Part shown: positions 6,946-16,200 of the stretch, piece by piece | How positions within the stretch are numbered: position 1 is the first letter of the stretch | Layout: each line of letters starts with the position of its first letter | Assembly (NCBI GenBank): GCA_002778785.1 | Contig: PEZS01000015.1 | Coordinates: forward strand, 1 to 24,961 | Length of the DNA: 24,961 bases | Direction: 5' to 3' | Origin: Bdellovibrionales bacterium CG10_big_fil_rev_8_21_14_0_10_45_34 | Lineage (GTDB): Bacteria; Bdellovibrionota; Bdellovibrionia; Bdellovibrionales; 1-14-0-10-45-34 | Notes under the pieces: generated by a model | What the model was told of the DNA's origin: nothing | The model's input: the letters and a program-made list of their open reading frames with translations, nothing else | The model's database searches: none | Made by a program: the position numbers and the translations under genes

Positions 6946-7854
6946 ATGCTTAACAATATCGATCTCAACAGGTTACGAACGATCACCGCTGTTTTTAATA
7001 AAAGGAGCGTTGCCGCAGCTGCGTCTGAATTGAATGTCACTTCGTCGGCGGTCAGTCAGTCAATTCGCCTTCTCGAAAAAGAATTGAAGACTCAGCTATT
7101 TCTACGAATCGGAAAACGATTAGAACCTACGCCGTTTGTTACAGAACTTTGCCTGGCGGTTAATCAGTTTCTTGGGCAGCTTGATCACGTTCTTGAAGGA
7201 GACCAAATCAAAGCCATTTCTGGCAAAGTAAAACTCGGAGCACCTTCCCTCTTTGGCTCTGGGGCCTTGATGAAGCAAATAGGGCGTTTAAGAAAGAGGC
7301 ATCCGTCGATTCAAATCCAGGCAGTTCTCGGAGATACAAAAAGACTTCTCTTTGATTTGCTTGAAGGGCGGCTTGATTTTGCCTTTCTAGATTCTGGCAA
7401 GTATCCTGTTTCGACAAAGGACTTATTGTTGCAGCCTGTGGTTACGGAAGAGCTCATCCTCTGCTGTTCAAAAAGCTTCTACAAGGAGCATGTTGATTCG
7501 GATCATTCGTACAAACATCTCTCGGGTCTTGAGCATATTCCGTATCATGATTCGAGCGAGGCAATATATAAATGGTATATGCATCATTTCGGCAAAGCAC
7601 CAAAACTTAATCCCTACCTGATGGTCGATCATCCCATTGCCATACTCAATGCCATCTGTGACGATCTTGGACTTGGAGTGGTCCCCGCTTCTACCGTAGA
7701 AAATCGAAAAGAGATTGTAGTTATTTCGACAAGAAAGCGCCCGCTGGTTAGTCAAATAGTCTTAGCCGAAGTTAAGGGCAAGGTGTATTCGCGAGCACAG
7801 AGAATCATAGTCAACGGCCTACGTTCAGCGCTTGAAGCGGATTGGATCCGATGA
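6946..7854 (+). CDS. LysR-family transcriptional regulator
   Basis: The N-terminal winged helix-turn-helix is clear: LNRLRTITAVFNKRSVAAAASELNVTSSAVSQSIRLLEKEL (quoted here as a span near residues 5-50), followed by LFLRIGKRLEPTP, the usual wing region. The rest is a LysR substrate-binding domain (VKLGAPSLFGSG ... LLEGRLDFAFLDSG ... AICDDLGLGVVPAS). These regulators bind DNA as tetramers and respond to a small effector, which cannot be named here. The start is taken at ATG 6946 because family members begin 3-8 residues before LNRLRT; an ATG at 6922 would add 8 residues, and neither has a strong ribosome binding site. It is divergent from the small unknown gene at 6603-6845, a possible target. 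No terminator is visible before the convergent gene. Confidence 0.93.
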   Translation: MLNNIDLNRLRTITAVFNKRSVAAAASELNVTSSAVSQSIRLLEKELKTQLFLRIGKRLEPTPFVTELCLAVNQFLGQLDHVLEGDQIKAISGKVKLGAPSLFGSGALMKQIGRLRKRHPSIQIQAVLGDTKRLLFDLLEGRLDFAFLDSGKYPVSTKDLLLQPVVTEELILCCSKSFYKEHVDSDHSYKHLSGLEHIPYHDSSEAIYKWYMHHFGKAPKLNPYLMVDHPIAILNAICDDLGLGVVPASTVENRKEIVVISTRKRPLVSQIVLAEVKGKVYSRAQRIIVNGLRSALEADWIR

Positions 7855-8033
7855 AACCATCAACACCACTAGGTTGAAACAAGGCTTCCGCTGCTACATA
7901 AGATTTCTACACCCAGCCGAGCAACCATTGCTCTCACACCCAGACCCCGAATCCAGTGTTATCGTTGCAACACAATTATCAACCGTATTTTTCTGGAGTT
8001 CTCTTTCAACTAATTTTGGAAGGGTACCGGCTA

Positions 8034-9539
8034 TTAGCGCTCATCACGTTGAACTGGCCTTAGAGCTCTAAGACCCAAATCTTTAAGCTCATCGAAAGTT
8101 AGCCCGCGATATTCTGGGCGCACTTCGAAATAGTAGTTCATGTTTTCTCCAGTTGGATTTGTTAGCTCTACAGTCGGACGCGAGTAATCTCGAAATCCTC
8201 TGAGCCAGCTACCAAGGCCTGCAAAAAGTGGATAAAAACCCGAAACAAAGGCTGCTTTATCTAGTTGCGCATTAACAAACTCACGAACATTTATGCCTCT
8301 ACTAAAGTAAGGGCGAGCACGTTCTAGTAAATACATCGGGTACCCGTAACAGTTTTCCCAAAGCGTATGATAGATCTTCGACATTCCGTGAAAAGTAGCG
8401 TCAGATAAAAACAAAGCCATCGCGAGCTGTGAATGTTCGGAATTAAGGTTTACTGGAAAAGGCTTAATTGGATGCCCACCAGAAAGTGTCGCTTGCGTGA
8501 TTTTTGCAAGAGGCGAAACAAGTCTAAAGGAGATCGCATACATATTTTGTGTGCCCTTTATCAAGTCATAATTGTCGCCCACGGCATCGATAGAGGTATA
8601 AACCTCTGAGAGTCGAATTGGCTTTTCGATAAGAATCGACTTCCAAATTGGATCAGCCTGAAAGCTGCCTTTTTGCGAATCAGATAGGTTTATAAATCTC
8701 TCATTCTGCTCGAACAATGATAAACTTGTCTCAAGGTCTGACGGAACAAGGCCGACAAGTTCTATAAAAGCGTCGTTCTTAAACTCCGCCTGTTTCATAC
8801 CGTGGGCAGCAATTGGCATGAACTTCTCGCGAAGAATCGAAAGCCTTGCTACTTTTGTCAATGGGATTTTGGCAAAATAAAATGTAACATTGGGCTCACG
8901 GCTAACATATCCTTTTTCATTTACGGGATATTCATTAAACTCTTTGATATCAGAATCTGACATATGCGTAAAATTGGCTACGAGTAGATAGTCTATCTCT
9001 GAGATCCCATCCCATCCGGTCAAATTCTTATAAAAGAGCGGGTGTTGGCTTGGATTCAAAACAACGACAGAGCGTCTAGCCGAGGTATCAATGGGCTTTC
9101 CTCTCACCTGCGGGCTAAAATGTCTCCCAAAGCGAACGGCTTGGTGAAAGGGATCTTCGCGAAAGTGGGCGAAGTATCCAAGGGGATGAATTCTGTTCAC
9201 CTCAGCTAGGACCCTCTGTAAATCCGCACTCAAAGAACTGAGGCCGCCAAACGGCAATCGCTTTGTTGGATCTACAAAGCGATTGCCTCTGCTATCGCCG
9301 CCTGGTGGTTGAAAGATCTTACAGACTAGGGAGGGCTCGCGTGGGCTCCCAACAATCTGATCTAAGGGGCGAGCTCCCACATTTAGCCCATAAATACTTG
9401 TTGCCAGTAGAACCAAGAGTTTAAGTGAAAAACTTAACGATAGCGCTCTACTCTTCTTGGCTCCGTTAGACCCAAGTATGTAGTTTTGAAATACACGAAA
9501 GAACTGATTCTGAATTAATTTAACTGCAGCGGCCAACAT
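8034..9539 (-). CDS. Exported protein of unknown function (501 residues)
   Basis: A hydrophobic segment at residues ~33-52 (LSLSFSLKLLVLLATSIYG) follows a basic 30-residue N-region, so the product is exported or anchored by its N-terminus. The large remainder lacks motifs I can assign. ENCYGYPMYLLE (~412-423) vaguely recalls the conserved Asn-Cys segment of DUF4105-type periplasmic domains, but I do not claim it. The ribosome binding site AAAGGGGA lies inside a 7-bp hairpin (9545-9561) directly before the ATG, hinting at translational control. The gene is convergent with lysR, and the next gene upstream on the same strand ends with its own terminator, so this one is probably transcribed alone. 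Confidence 0.8.
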   Translation of the reverse strand: MLAAAVKLIQNQFFRVFQNYILGSNGAKKSRALSLSFSLKLLVLLATSIYGLNVGARPLDQIVGSPREPSLVCKIFQPPGGDSRGNRFVDPTKRLPFGGLSSLSADLQRVLAEVNRIHPLGYFAHFREDPFHQAVRFGRHFSPQVRGKPIDTSARRSVVVLNPSQHPLFYKNLTGWDGISEIDYLLVANFTHMSDSDIKEFNEYPVNEKGYVSREPNVTFYFAKIPLTKVARLSILREKFMPIAAHGMKQAEFKNDAFIELVGLVPSDLETSLSLFEQNERFINLSDSQKGSFQADPIWKSILIEKPIRLSEVYTSIDAVGDNYDLIKGTQNMYAISFRLVSPLAKITQATLSGGHPIKPFPVNLNSEHSQLAMALFLSDATFHGMSKIYHTLWENCYGYPMYLLERARPYFSRGINVREFVNAQLDKAAFVSGFYPLFAGLGSWLRGFRDYSRPTVELTNPTGENMNYYFEVRPEYRGLTFDELKDLGLRALRPVQRDER

Positions 9540-9544
9540 GAGGT

Positions 9545-9561
9545 CCCCTTTATTAAAGGGG
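9545..9561 (-). promoter_or_regulatory. Hairpin enclosing the ribosome binding site of the 501-residue protein gene
   Basis: On the minus strand CCCCTTT and AAAGGGG pair perfectly around a 3-nt loop (AAT). The second arm is the Shine-Dalgarno (AAAGGGGA), ending 4-5 nt before the ATG at 9539. Folding would hide the ribosome binding site. A protein-bound DNA palindrome is an alternative reading. Confidence 0.5.
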
Positions 9562-9643
9562 GTATATTACCAGTTTCTCGTAGCGGGCCGTGAGAGAAAA
9601 GATTACTCTGTGACTGTCAAAATTGAGCCAAGTAGCATCAGAT

Positions 9644-9682
9644 AAAAACAGCACCCAGCTAACTGATTTAGTTAGCTGGGTG
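9644..9682 (-). terminator. Rho-independent terminator after the small secreted protein gene
   Basis: A perfect 13-bp stem, CACCCAGCTAACT and AGTTAGCTGGGTG, with a 5-nt loop, is followed on the minus strand by CTGTTTTT. It lies 100 bases beyond the stop of the 135-residue gene and separates it from the next minus-strand gene. Confidence 0.9.
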
Positions 9683-9782
9683 GCAGAATTCAAATCTCAT
9701 TGTCTTATTTTGATACTTGATGTGAGTTGAAAGGTGCTGTGCTACGGAAGATCGTCAACAAGTAGGTAAGTCAGTAGAGAGC

Positions 9783-10190
9783 TTAGTGCAAGACTATTGG
9801 CAAAGGACCCACAGCCAATGGATTGTCTAAGTAAATACTCTTTTTGGTATCCAACTGTTGAGTTTGAACCATAAAAGTCCGAAGCTTACTACCACCTTGG
9901 CAATTGGTTTTTACAGCTTGAACTATCTGTAGACTTTGAGCGTTGCCTTCCTCCGAGACTCTCAAAGAGAAATCACTGTTCAAAAAACAATTTTCGCCGC
10001 CCTCAACAGCAACTTTAAATATAACTTGCGCCCCATTCCTGCTGTAGGGATGGATCTCAACACCACTCACTTTTGGCACTAGAGATTCAATATTTGGGGA
10101 TGTTCCGGTTTGTTGTGCAAATGCTCCAACAGTGAAGCCCAGCGCCAGCGCCAGAGTTAGACTACAAAGTGCGAATTTATTTAATTTCAT
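9783..10190 (-). CDS. Small secreted protein of unknown function
   Basis: A textbook Sec signal peptide (MKLNKFALCSLTLALALGF..., cleavage likely after AFA, residues 23-25) precedes ~110 mature residues. The mature part looks beta-rich: VEIHPYSRNGAQVIFKV, FSLRVSEEGN, KLRTFMVQTQQL. It has two Cys (C68 and C97) that could form a disulfide. A perfect GGAGG lies 7 nt before the ATG, suggesting strong translation. The protein is probably periplasmic or secreted. I recognise no family. It is monocistronic: divergent from the gene at 10463 and ended by a strong terminator. Confidence 0.85.
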   Translation of the reverse strand: MKLNKFALCSLTLALALGFTVGAFAQQTGTSPNIESLVPKVSGVEIHPYSRNGAQVIFKVAVEGGENCFLNSDFSLRVSEEGNAQSLQIVQAVKTNCQGGSKLRTFMVQTQQLDTKKSIYLDNPLAVGPLPIVLH

Positions 10191-10462
10191 AAAATCCTCC
10201 TACTTGAAAGCTTTTCCTATTTTAATATGCGGCTTGTCATTCGGATACGTGTAGTTTGTAAAAAATACAGGGTAGTTGGAGCTCGCAGGTTGTCTGATAC
10301 CTTAAGAGAGACTCGTTGCGACTTAAGTCTTCAATAAGAATTTCTAATAGGTGGTGATAATAATTCCACCGTAGTTTCATGATTTCCATTTACTCAAATC
10401 GACAGAAACCTTCTGAGGTACACTTGATCCTTTAAACTCTCATTCGTTGAGTGGAGGAGTGA

Positions 10463-11467
10463 TTGTCACAGAAGTACTTACAAAATACACATTTCAATTC
10501 TTATTTTTGCGAGGGGCTTGTCACTTGCGCAGCGGCTTTATGTCTACTGGTTTTGATGGCTTCGTTTTCTTTTGCGAACGGCAAGACTGTAGAGATTAAA
10601 AACAACGCCATTACCTCAGAAGAAAGCAAAGCGGAAGCCCGCACGAGCCTTCATTTGAAATGTAGCCAGGGGGTTGGACTGCTCTTTCGAGGCAACTTTG
10701 CTTACGAGAATTTGGTTGATATATATGGGGGTGTTGAGATTTCTATAGCTCTCAGCCAAAAGCCTGAGTCGCTGACTCCGCATTCAACCACTCATGTTGT
10801 TGTTGACGAACCTATCCGATGGCATGGCGATTCGAAAATGCAAAAAGATCCTTACTGGGAAAAGAGAGCCGAGTCGGCTGAGTTGACGGCAAGCTCCTCG
10901 GAGTTGCCAGATTTTTCTTCTCAGGATGGAAGTACTAGTCATTCACCGGCAGTGATCGTTAGTGAAAAAAATGTTCGCTGTGGATTTGAATACAAAGATC
11001 TAAATCCGTCAGTTATTCAGTTTGATTTAGGTGACAAGTTGGTTTTGCCGAGGGGTTGTGCAAACGCAAATCAACGCGAATCAAGGCAATCAACGATATC
11101 ATTTTCTCTGGGGCAGAAAACAGAGGCGCATGTGCTTGCAGAGGATCTGTTAGAATCTACTTTAGACTTATTCAGTAGCTATAAGAAAAGCTTGATGGGG
11201 CGGCTATCAAGGTTGTTTGGTGATGAAATTAGCAAGTTTCCGAATGAAGTCCCAGTAGTGTTTGTTGAATGGTTGACGACCGAAATGGGAGATCCTGAAG
11301 GCACTGACTACGAAATATTTAAGGGTCGCGATGTCATGGAGCCATCTGTTGAAAGAACAATAGGGCCGATGTTGAGTTTGGCAAAGGGCATTCGGATCTA
11401 CCAGTCAGTTTTCTCCCTTCAGCATTGTCAGTTGAGAGCTAATCAAGACCACGAGCGAGCAAAGTAA
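10463..11467 (+). CDS. Exported protein of unknown function (334 residues)
   Basis: The start is a TTG preceded by GGAGGAG (10453-10459), a strong site that fixes the start; no in-frame ATG/GTG is near. A hydrophobic segment at residues ~20-38 (VTCAAALCLLVLMASFSFA) ending FANG suggests a signal peptide. The mature part contains EKNVRCGFEYKDLNPSVIQF and DKLVLPRGCANANQ, perhaps a small beta domain, then a helical end. No family is recognised. It is the first of three co-directional genes for exported unknown proteins (10463-13191); the next coding region begins almost at its stop, so an operon is likely. Confidence 0.8.
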   Translation: MSQKYLQNTHFNSYFCEGLVTCAAALCLLVLMASFSFANGKTVEIKNNAITSEESKAEARTSLHLKCSQGVGLLFRGNFAYENLVDIYGGVEISIALSQKPESLTPHSTTHVVVDEPIRWHGDSKMQKDPYWEKRAESAELTASSSELPDFSSQDGSTSHSPAVIVSEKNVRCGFEYKDLNPSVIQFDLGDKLVLPRGCANANQRESRQSTISFSLGQKTEAHVLAEDLLESTLDLFSSYKKSLMGRLSRLFGDEISKFPNEVPVVFVEWLTTEMGDPEGTDYEIFKGRDVMEPSVERTIGPMLSLAKGIRIYQSVFSLQHCQLRANQDHERAK

Positions 11468-11618
11468 GGGGCCGCCTAAGCTCCCCCTCCTTTGCGCTCT
11501 GATTTTTGCTTTGGCGGTTATATTGACTGCCCTCGATTCCTGGTTCCAGGTGAATTCTGTTCTCAGCAACTTACGAGAGGGCCTGCAGATTGCTCTTGGC
11601 GGTGTTGGGAATCTGCCT
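11442..11618 (+). pseudogene. Displaced N-terminal region (membrane segment) of the next gene
   Basis: In the same frame as the gene at 11631, and separated from it only by a TAG (11619-11621), the sequence encodes KLPLLCALIFALAVILTAL (a membrane or signal segment) and then NSVLSNLREGLQIALGGVG. This reads as a natural N-terminus for an exported protein. No ATG/GTG start precedes the segment; an ATC at 11442, after GAGAG, is where a start would fit. The original gene has probably lost its start and gained a nonsense codon, or base calls are wrong. Confidence 0.5.
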
Positions 11619-11630
11619 TAGCATCTGGGA

Positions 11631-12614
11631 ATGAAAATGGAAGACTGGGCCTTTGCGCTCACTTTGGCTGCCATTAGAACTTCTCCGTCAGAAGTTGAGA
11701 GCTTTTTTGGCAAATGCAGAAAAGCTGGGCCCTTTGAGATAGGAAGTTTGTCTGTACCAAGCCGATACTCCGTAGGGTTTCGTTTTAAAGATGAGTCAAT
11801 TCATACTTTCGTCGAAGGCATTAGGCTTCTGCATAAATCTGAGATTGAGGACTTTGCAGTTGGGATATACGACTACTCGGGCAAAGATATGCCAGAAGAA
11901 ATCGCAGGAGCCTTTTTAGGGACGTCACGCCTCTTATTGGTCCTCAAGTCGAAAAGTGGACCGAGAGCCTTTAGCCCGAAGACTGAAAGTCACTATGCCA
12001 CTCTATCAGGAGTAGACGCTGGACGGCTTGGGGCTTCTCACACCTTCGAGGGTGAAGCTCCGCCAAAAGGTACACCCGAGGAGCCTATACAGCAGGCTAA
12101 TGAAGAAGCGAGTTGGTGCAACATTTTGATATCAGAAGAACTGTTAAATCAAAGTGTCAAATCAATTAGAGACGTTGCGATTGTAGAAGAAGATTTTGTT
12201 AACTCGGTAGAAAGAGCTCGCAATTTTTCTAAAAAGATGAGTACGCCATTTACCGAAGCCTTTGATTTGGCCCTGTTCTACTTTCAATACGAGAATCTTA
12301 AGAATCTGATAGACTCAGAAAAACAGATGGATGACGGTCTCCGCGAACTTGGTTTTTCAGATTTGGGAGTTCAAATCTCTCTAGAGTATCGTGGGTTGCT
12401 AGAAGATTTCTTGAGTCTTGGCTTCAACCTAGAGGCTTCTAGGCGTCTAACTGTTTTCGCTATTTTAAGCGACCTGTTTGGCGGCATGGGCAGTTGGAAT
12501 GATCAAGCCTTCACATCAGATAGTGACCAAGAGCTTTACTTGGAGATCTCCCGTTCTGTTTACAAAAACGTCTATGATTTCTTTGTTACTACGTTAAACT
12601 CTTTAGAAACCTGA
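11631..12614 (+). CDS. Protein of unknown function, probably the 3' part of a disrupted exported-protein gene
   Basis: The open frame gives 327 residues from ATG 11631, but no ribosome binding site precedes it beyond GGGA touching the ATG, and the frame upstream of a TAG encodes a membrane segment (see 11442-11618). The protein begins in what looks like mid-domain (MKMEDWAFALTLAAIRTSP). It includes EVESFFGKCRKAGPFEIGSL and HTFVEGIRLLHKSEIEDF, a Pro/Glu-rich middle (~145-160), and a helical C-terminal half with repeated Leu/Phe (EAFDLALFYFQYENLKNL). No family is recognised. It follows the 334-residue exported protein and precedes another disrupted secreted-protein gene on the same strand. Confidence 0.65.
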   Translation: MKMEDWAFALTLAAIRTSPSEVESFFGKCRKAGPFEIGSLSVPSRYSVGFRFKDESIHTFVEGIRLLHKSEIEDFAVGIYDYSGKDMPEEIAGAFLGTSRLLLVLKSKSGPRAFSPKTESHYATLSGVDAGRLGASHTFEGEAPPKGTPEEPIQQANEEASWCNILISEELLNQSVKSIRDVAIVEEDFVNSVERARNFSKKMSTPFTEAFDLALFYFQYENLKNLIDSEKQMDDGLRELGFSDLGVQISLEYRGLLEDFLSLGFNLEASRRLTVFAILSDLFGGMGSWNDQAFTSDSDQELYLEISRSVYKNVYDFFVTTLNSLET

Positions 12615-12869
12615 GATGATAGGTGTCTGGGTAGTTGAACTGAAACTCAACCTGAAGCGATTGAATATGTTGACCGCAGTTAAATGTTCCTGAATGAAGT
12701 GACTATATAGGCCTACGTCGTTGAATTGAGGGTTCTCTCACTGGCAAAATTTGTCGCTATCGTGGGGCCTTCGTTGATATTTTTCAGTCACCACCAAGGA
12801 TCTGCGAATAATTTTTAAACAGTGTCTATTAGTGATACACTTCTTGAGTTCAAGAAGAGGTGTCACTGT

Positions 12870-13191
12870 ATGGGTTTTACAAAAATTTCTTTTTTATTTT
12901 ATTTTTGCTTTCTTTCGCTCGGTTTATCTACATCAGGGCAATCTAGCACTTCAATTTAGAGAGATTTCTCATATTGAGATTCTCAGGTATTTTACTGAGG
13001 CTTTTCTCTTTGCATCTAAAGCCCGTCAGGAGCTTAAAAGTATAGAAAAAAAAGCCCTTGCTATCTTTGCCGAGTATCCGACCCTCCGCAAATCACGACT
13101 TGATTTTGATGTCAGCGCAAAAGAAGGTCTGAGTATAAAAAACGCAGACTTTGACTCCCTCAGCTCATTGATTGAGGGCTGCAAAGAGTGA
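12870..13191 (+). pseudogene. Secreted protein gene with a frameshift after the signal peptide
   Basis: ATG 12870, with AGAGG 9 nt upstream, encodes a classical signal peptide (MGFTKISFLFYFCFLSLGL, then STSGQSS). That frame stops at TAG 12957-12959. The mature protein continues in the frame one base ahead: REISHIEILRYFTEAFLFAS through SSLIEGCKE, to TGA 13189-13191. The continuous frame alone is open from GTG 12832 (119 residues), but that start has no ribosome binding site and its N-terminus is not a good signal peptide. Several A and T homopolymers (12879-12905) are likely indel spots, although the junction fits best near 12940-12957. The family is unknown; the mature part is short and helical. 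Confidence 0.6.
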
Positions 13192-13250
13192 GTGGGAAAA
13201 GGGTTTTTGCCCCCCTAACCTGCACCGTCAGAAAATCTCCATACCACGAA

Positions 13251-16200
13251 CTAGCCAGCGCCACCCAATTGGTAGATTGTTCCAGTTGCCCCGGCGCTTC
13301 CGGTTGTTCCTCCACTGACATCAATGTTAGAAAGTGAAACATCTGGTTCAGCCGTCCCCTTTTTGAGGGAAACTCTTCCGCCGCCACCCGAGCCGCAAAT
13401 GTGGTCCGTTGTAACATAGCCTTCGCCACCTTTTGCATGAATCGTCGCATTAGCATGAACTGAAAAGTTGTTTGCCTGAATATAAATGCTACCACCAGAT
13501 CCCCCTGCCCGACATTGCCAAGCTCCAGCGGTGCCTGTCCCTGAGCCGCCGTCAACTCGAATTTTTGCATAGTTGCCAAGAGTAAGGGTTCCAGAGATAT
13601 TCATTATGATTCTCCCGCCGCCCGTACCGTAAAGAGTGGTGTAATTTGCTCCCCCATTGCCGGCTCCACCTGAGCCAAAATCTACAGGAGCTGTATTTGA
13701 ACCATAGGTGCCGCCACCCGTGGCGCCGGCCAAATCGCCGTTTCCTCCAGCGCCACCGTAACCGCCGCCGCCAGCAGCTCCAACAAATGTACCCGCTCCT
13801 TCAGCGTAGGATCCCGCGCCCGTGCCATCTCCGTGAGGAGTGCTCGTAGCGCCGCCAAAGCCACTTGGATTGCCAAGAGCAATTGCATTGATAGACGCAG
13901 AAGAATCAAGGGTCACGTTCGTCGCGACGAACGAAGATATATTGCCTATAATGCCAGTGGAGCCTTCAAAGGTAACATCTCCGCCCATATTGATAGAGAA
14001 CTCTTCAAGCAGTCTTGGATTGTAAAAGACGCCGTAGCCTACGCCAGTATTTCGAAAAACAAGATTCCCGGAACCTGAGATTGTGTATCCATTTGGAATT
14101 GGCTTAAGGTAATCAATATAGCAAGTCGTGCTCAGATTTCCCGAGTCGCAAATGCTATCAGCAGTTGCGTAATCGTAATAGAGAGAGCCCTCACCAGGCT
14201 TTTCTCCGCCAAAAAAGTATGTGCCGCCATGAACTCCCAGCAAAAATCGACCTGTCGTACCATTTGAAAAACTGTTCACTCGGATTTTTGCAGTAGGCTT
14301 TACCCAAATTCGTCCTCCACCACCGGCCCCGCCACCAAATGCTGCCATAGACACCCAAGTAGCTTTCCTCGAACCGCCTCCCCTAGCACTCGCATTTGTG
14401 GCTGGAGAATCCACCCACAAATTGTTAACATCAAAGCGAATGGTGCCGCCGGCGCCACCGCCTCCCTCTAACCAAACGTCAGCAGTGCCGCCGTTAACGT
14501 AGAGGTGAGTGTTCCAGCCCATATGAAAGGTATCGGCGATAATGTTTACAATGCCCCCTCCGTGCCCGGCCTTTTCATAGCCCCTCAGAAAGCCAGCTGC
14601 GCCCCCAGAACCAAAAGTTGTAGGGTCGTTGGCACTGCCATAGGAAGCACCGCCATTTGAGCCAGCTATGCTACCACGACTTCCGGCGCCGCCATGGCCG
14701 CCGCCCCCGCCAGCTGCGTCTCCACCACTGATGGCTCTCGTTCCTCCGCCAGGTCCATATCCATTGTAATAGTAACCTTCTGAAGGGCCGCCGCCGCCAG
14801 CATAGCCTAGTTCTGAAGCATCAATCCTACTACCAGCCTCTGCAAAATAAATGGTATCTGCTTGGATTGGGTTGAGATTCGCTCTGATAATAGTGTTATT
14901 ATTAAGTGTGATGTCACCGCTCATAACTATGCTAATGGTCTTTGCGCGAGCTGTGCTGTAGAGCCCCCCACCTAAATCGAGTTGAAGATTTCCTGAGCCT
15001 GATATAGCTGACCCAGGTGGGACGTATTTGGTCGTATTAACTACACAAGTTGTAGATAAATCCCCAGAATCGCAAAGCGCAGCACTCCAGTCGGTGATGT
15101 TTTGGTAAAAGGATCCATAGCCACCGGGCTCAAATCCTCCTTTGCCGCCATAAGTGGGAAAATCAATAGAAGGGGCCAGCCGGGAAAAGTTTAATGAAAT
15201 GTATCCCCCTGAGCCGCCCCCGCTCTTTAAGCTGTCTTCACGGTAGCTCGATGCCCCCCCGCGTACGTTCGGTGATATTTGACCAGAAATATTTGTCGCC
15301 TCAATGTAAATGCTTCCGCCCGAGCCCCCGCCGCCGGCACCCAACGCACTGGAGCCCGACCCACCTTGGCCGCACGCCGTCGCAATCTGTGATGTCGTAG
15401 AACCCGCTGCAGTGATGGTTCCAGAGGCAATCAGACTAATCCGACCGCCACCGTTGCCCCCAGCAGAAGAGGTATGCACGCCGCCGCCGCCGGAGCCATA
15501 GGTGTTGGCCAATGCAGCCGATCCATAAACTGCGGCGACAGCAGGCGAAGATTCGCCGCCCCCGCCGAGTCCAGCGTGGGTAGCCCCAGAACACGATAGG
15601 CCAGAGCCAGCATCGTGGCAGGTGCCTCCACCTGCGCCAAGACCTGTCGTGCTCGCATTGCCAGTGCGATATCCACCGAGGCCGCCAAGACCAGTGGCAC
15701 TAATGCTACCGCTACAGGTCACTAAGTCTCCTGAAACGGATGCAAAATTCATATTAACTGCTGTAATTTGTACGTTTGCATTGATTCGATTTGAACCAGT
15801 AATACTGAGATCCCCAGTCAAGTTGATGGTGAAGTCCTGCAAATTGGTAAGGTTTCGAAGCTGCCCGGTGGTTGTGATAGTTAGGTTATTTGCACTGATT
15901 GTCGCACCAACTGGCACATCTTGCACCGTAGTAATCGTACAAGTCGTCGTGAAGTCGCCAGAATCGCAAGAGATTGGGGTGATAATAATAGTTGCATCAA
16001 CTGTCAACACGCCCACTCCGCCCGAACCAGTAAGATCTGGTTTCGTAGCACGAATGACGATTGTCCCTATAGTATCGTTGTTGATTCCATTACCAGTGAA
16101 GTTTGCGACACCACTTGAAGCAGATTCAGTGAGTGTTCCAGATAGAGTTCCAGGACCAGATTGCTTGCTGATTGTAATTGTTGCTGACGCATCGGCTCCC

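Noticed and set aside
11492-11677. 61-residue Cys-rich + strand open frame
   Set aside because: The overlapping frame encodes a far more natural membrane segment continuous with the downstream gene.
13192-13250. Terminator between the convergent genes at 13191 and 13251
   Set aside because: Only 3-bp G/C pairing with short T runs is possible; too weak to call.
13160-13579. 139-residue minus-strand open frame
   Set aside because: It overlaps the end of the giant lipoprotein gene in another frame and shows no domain.
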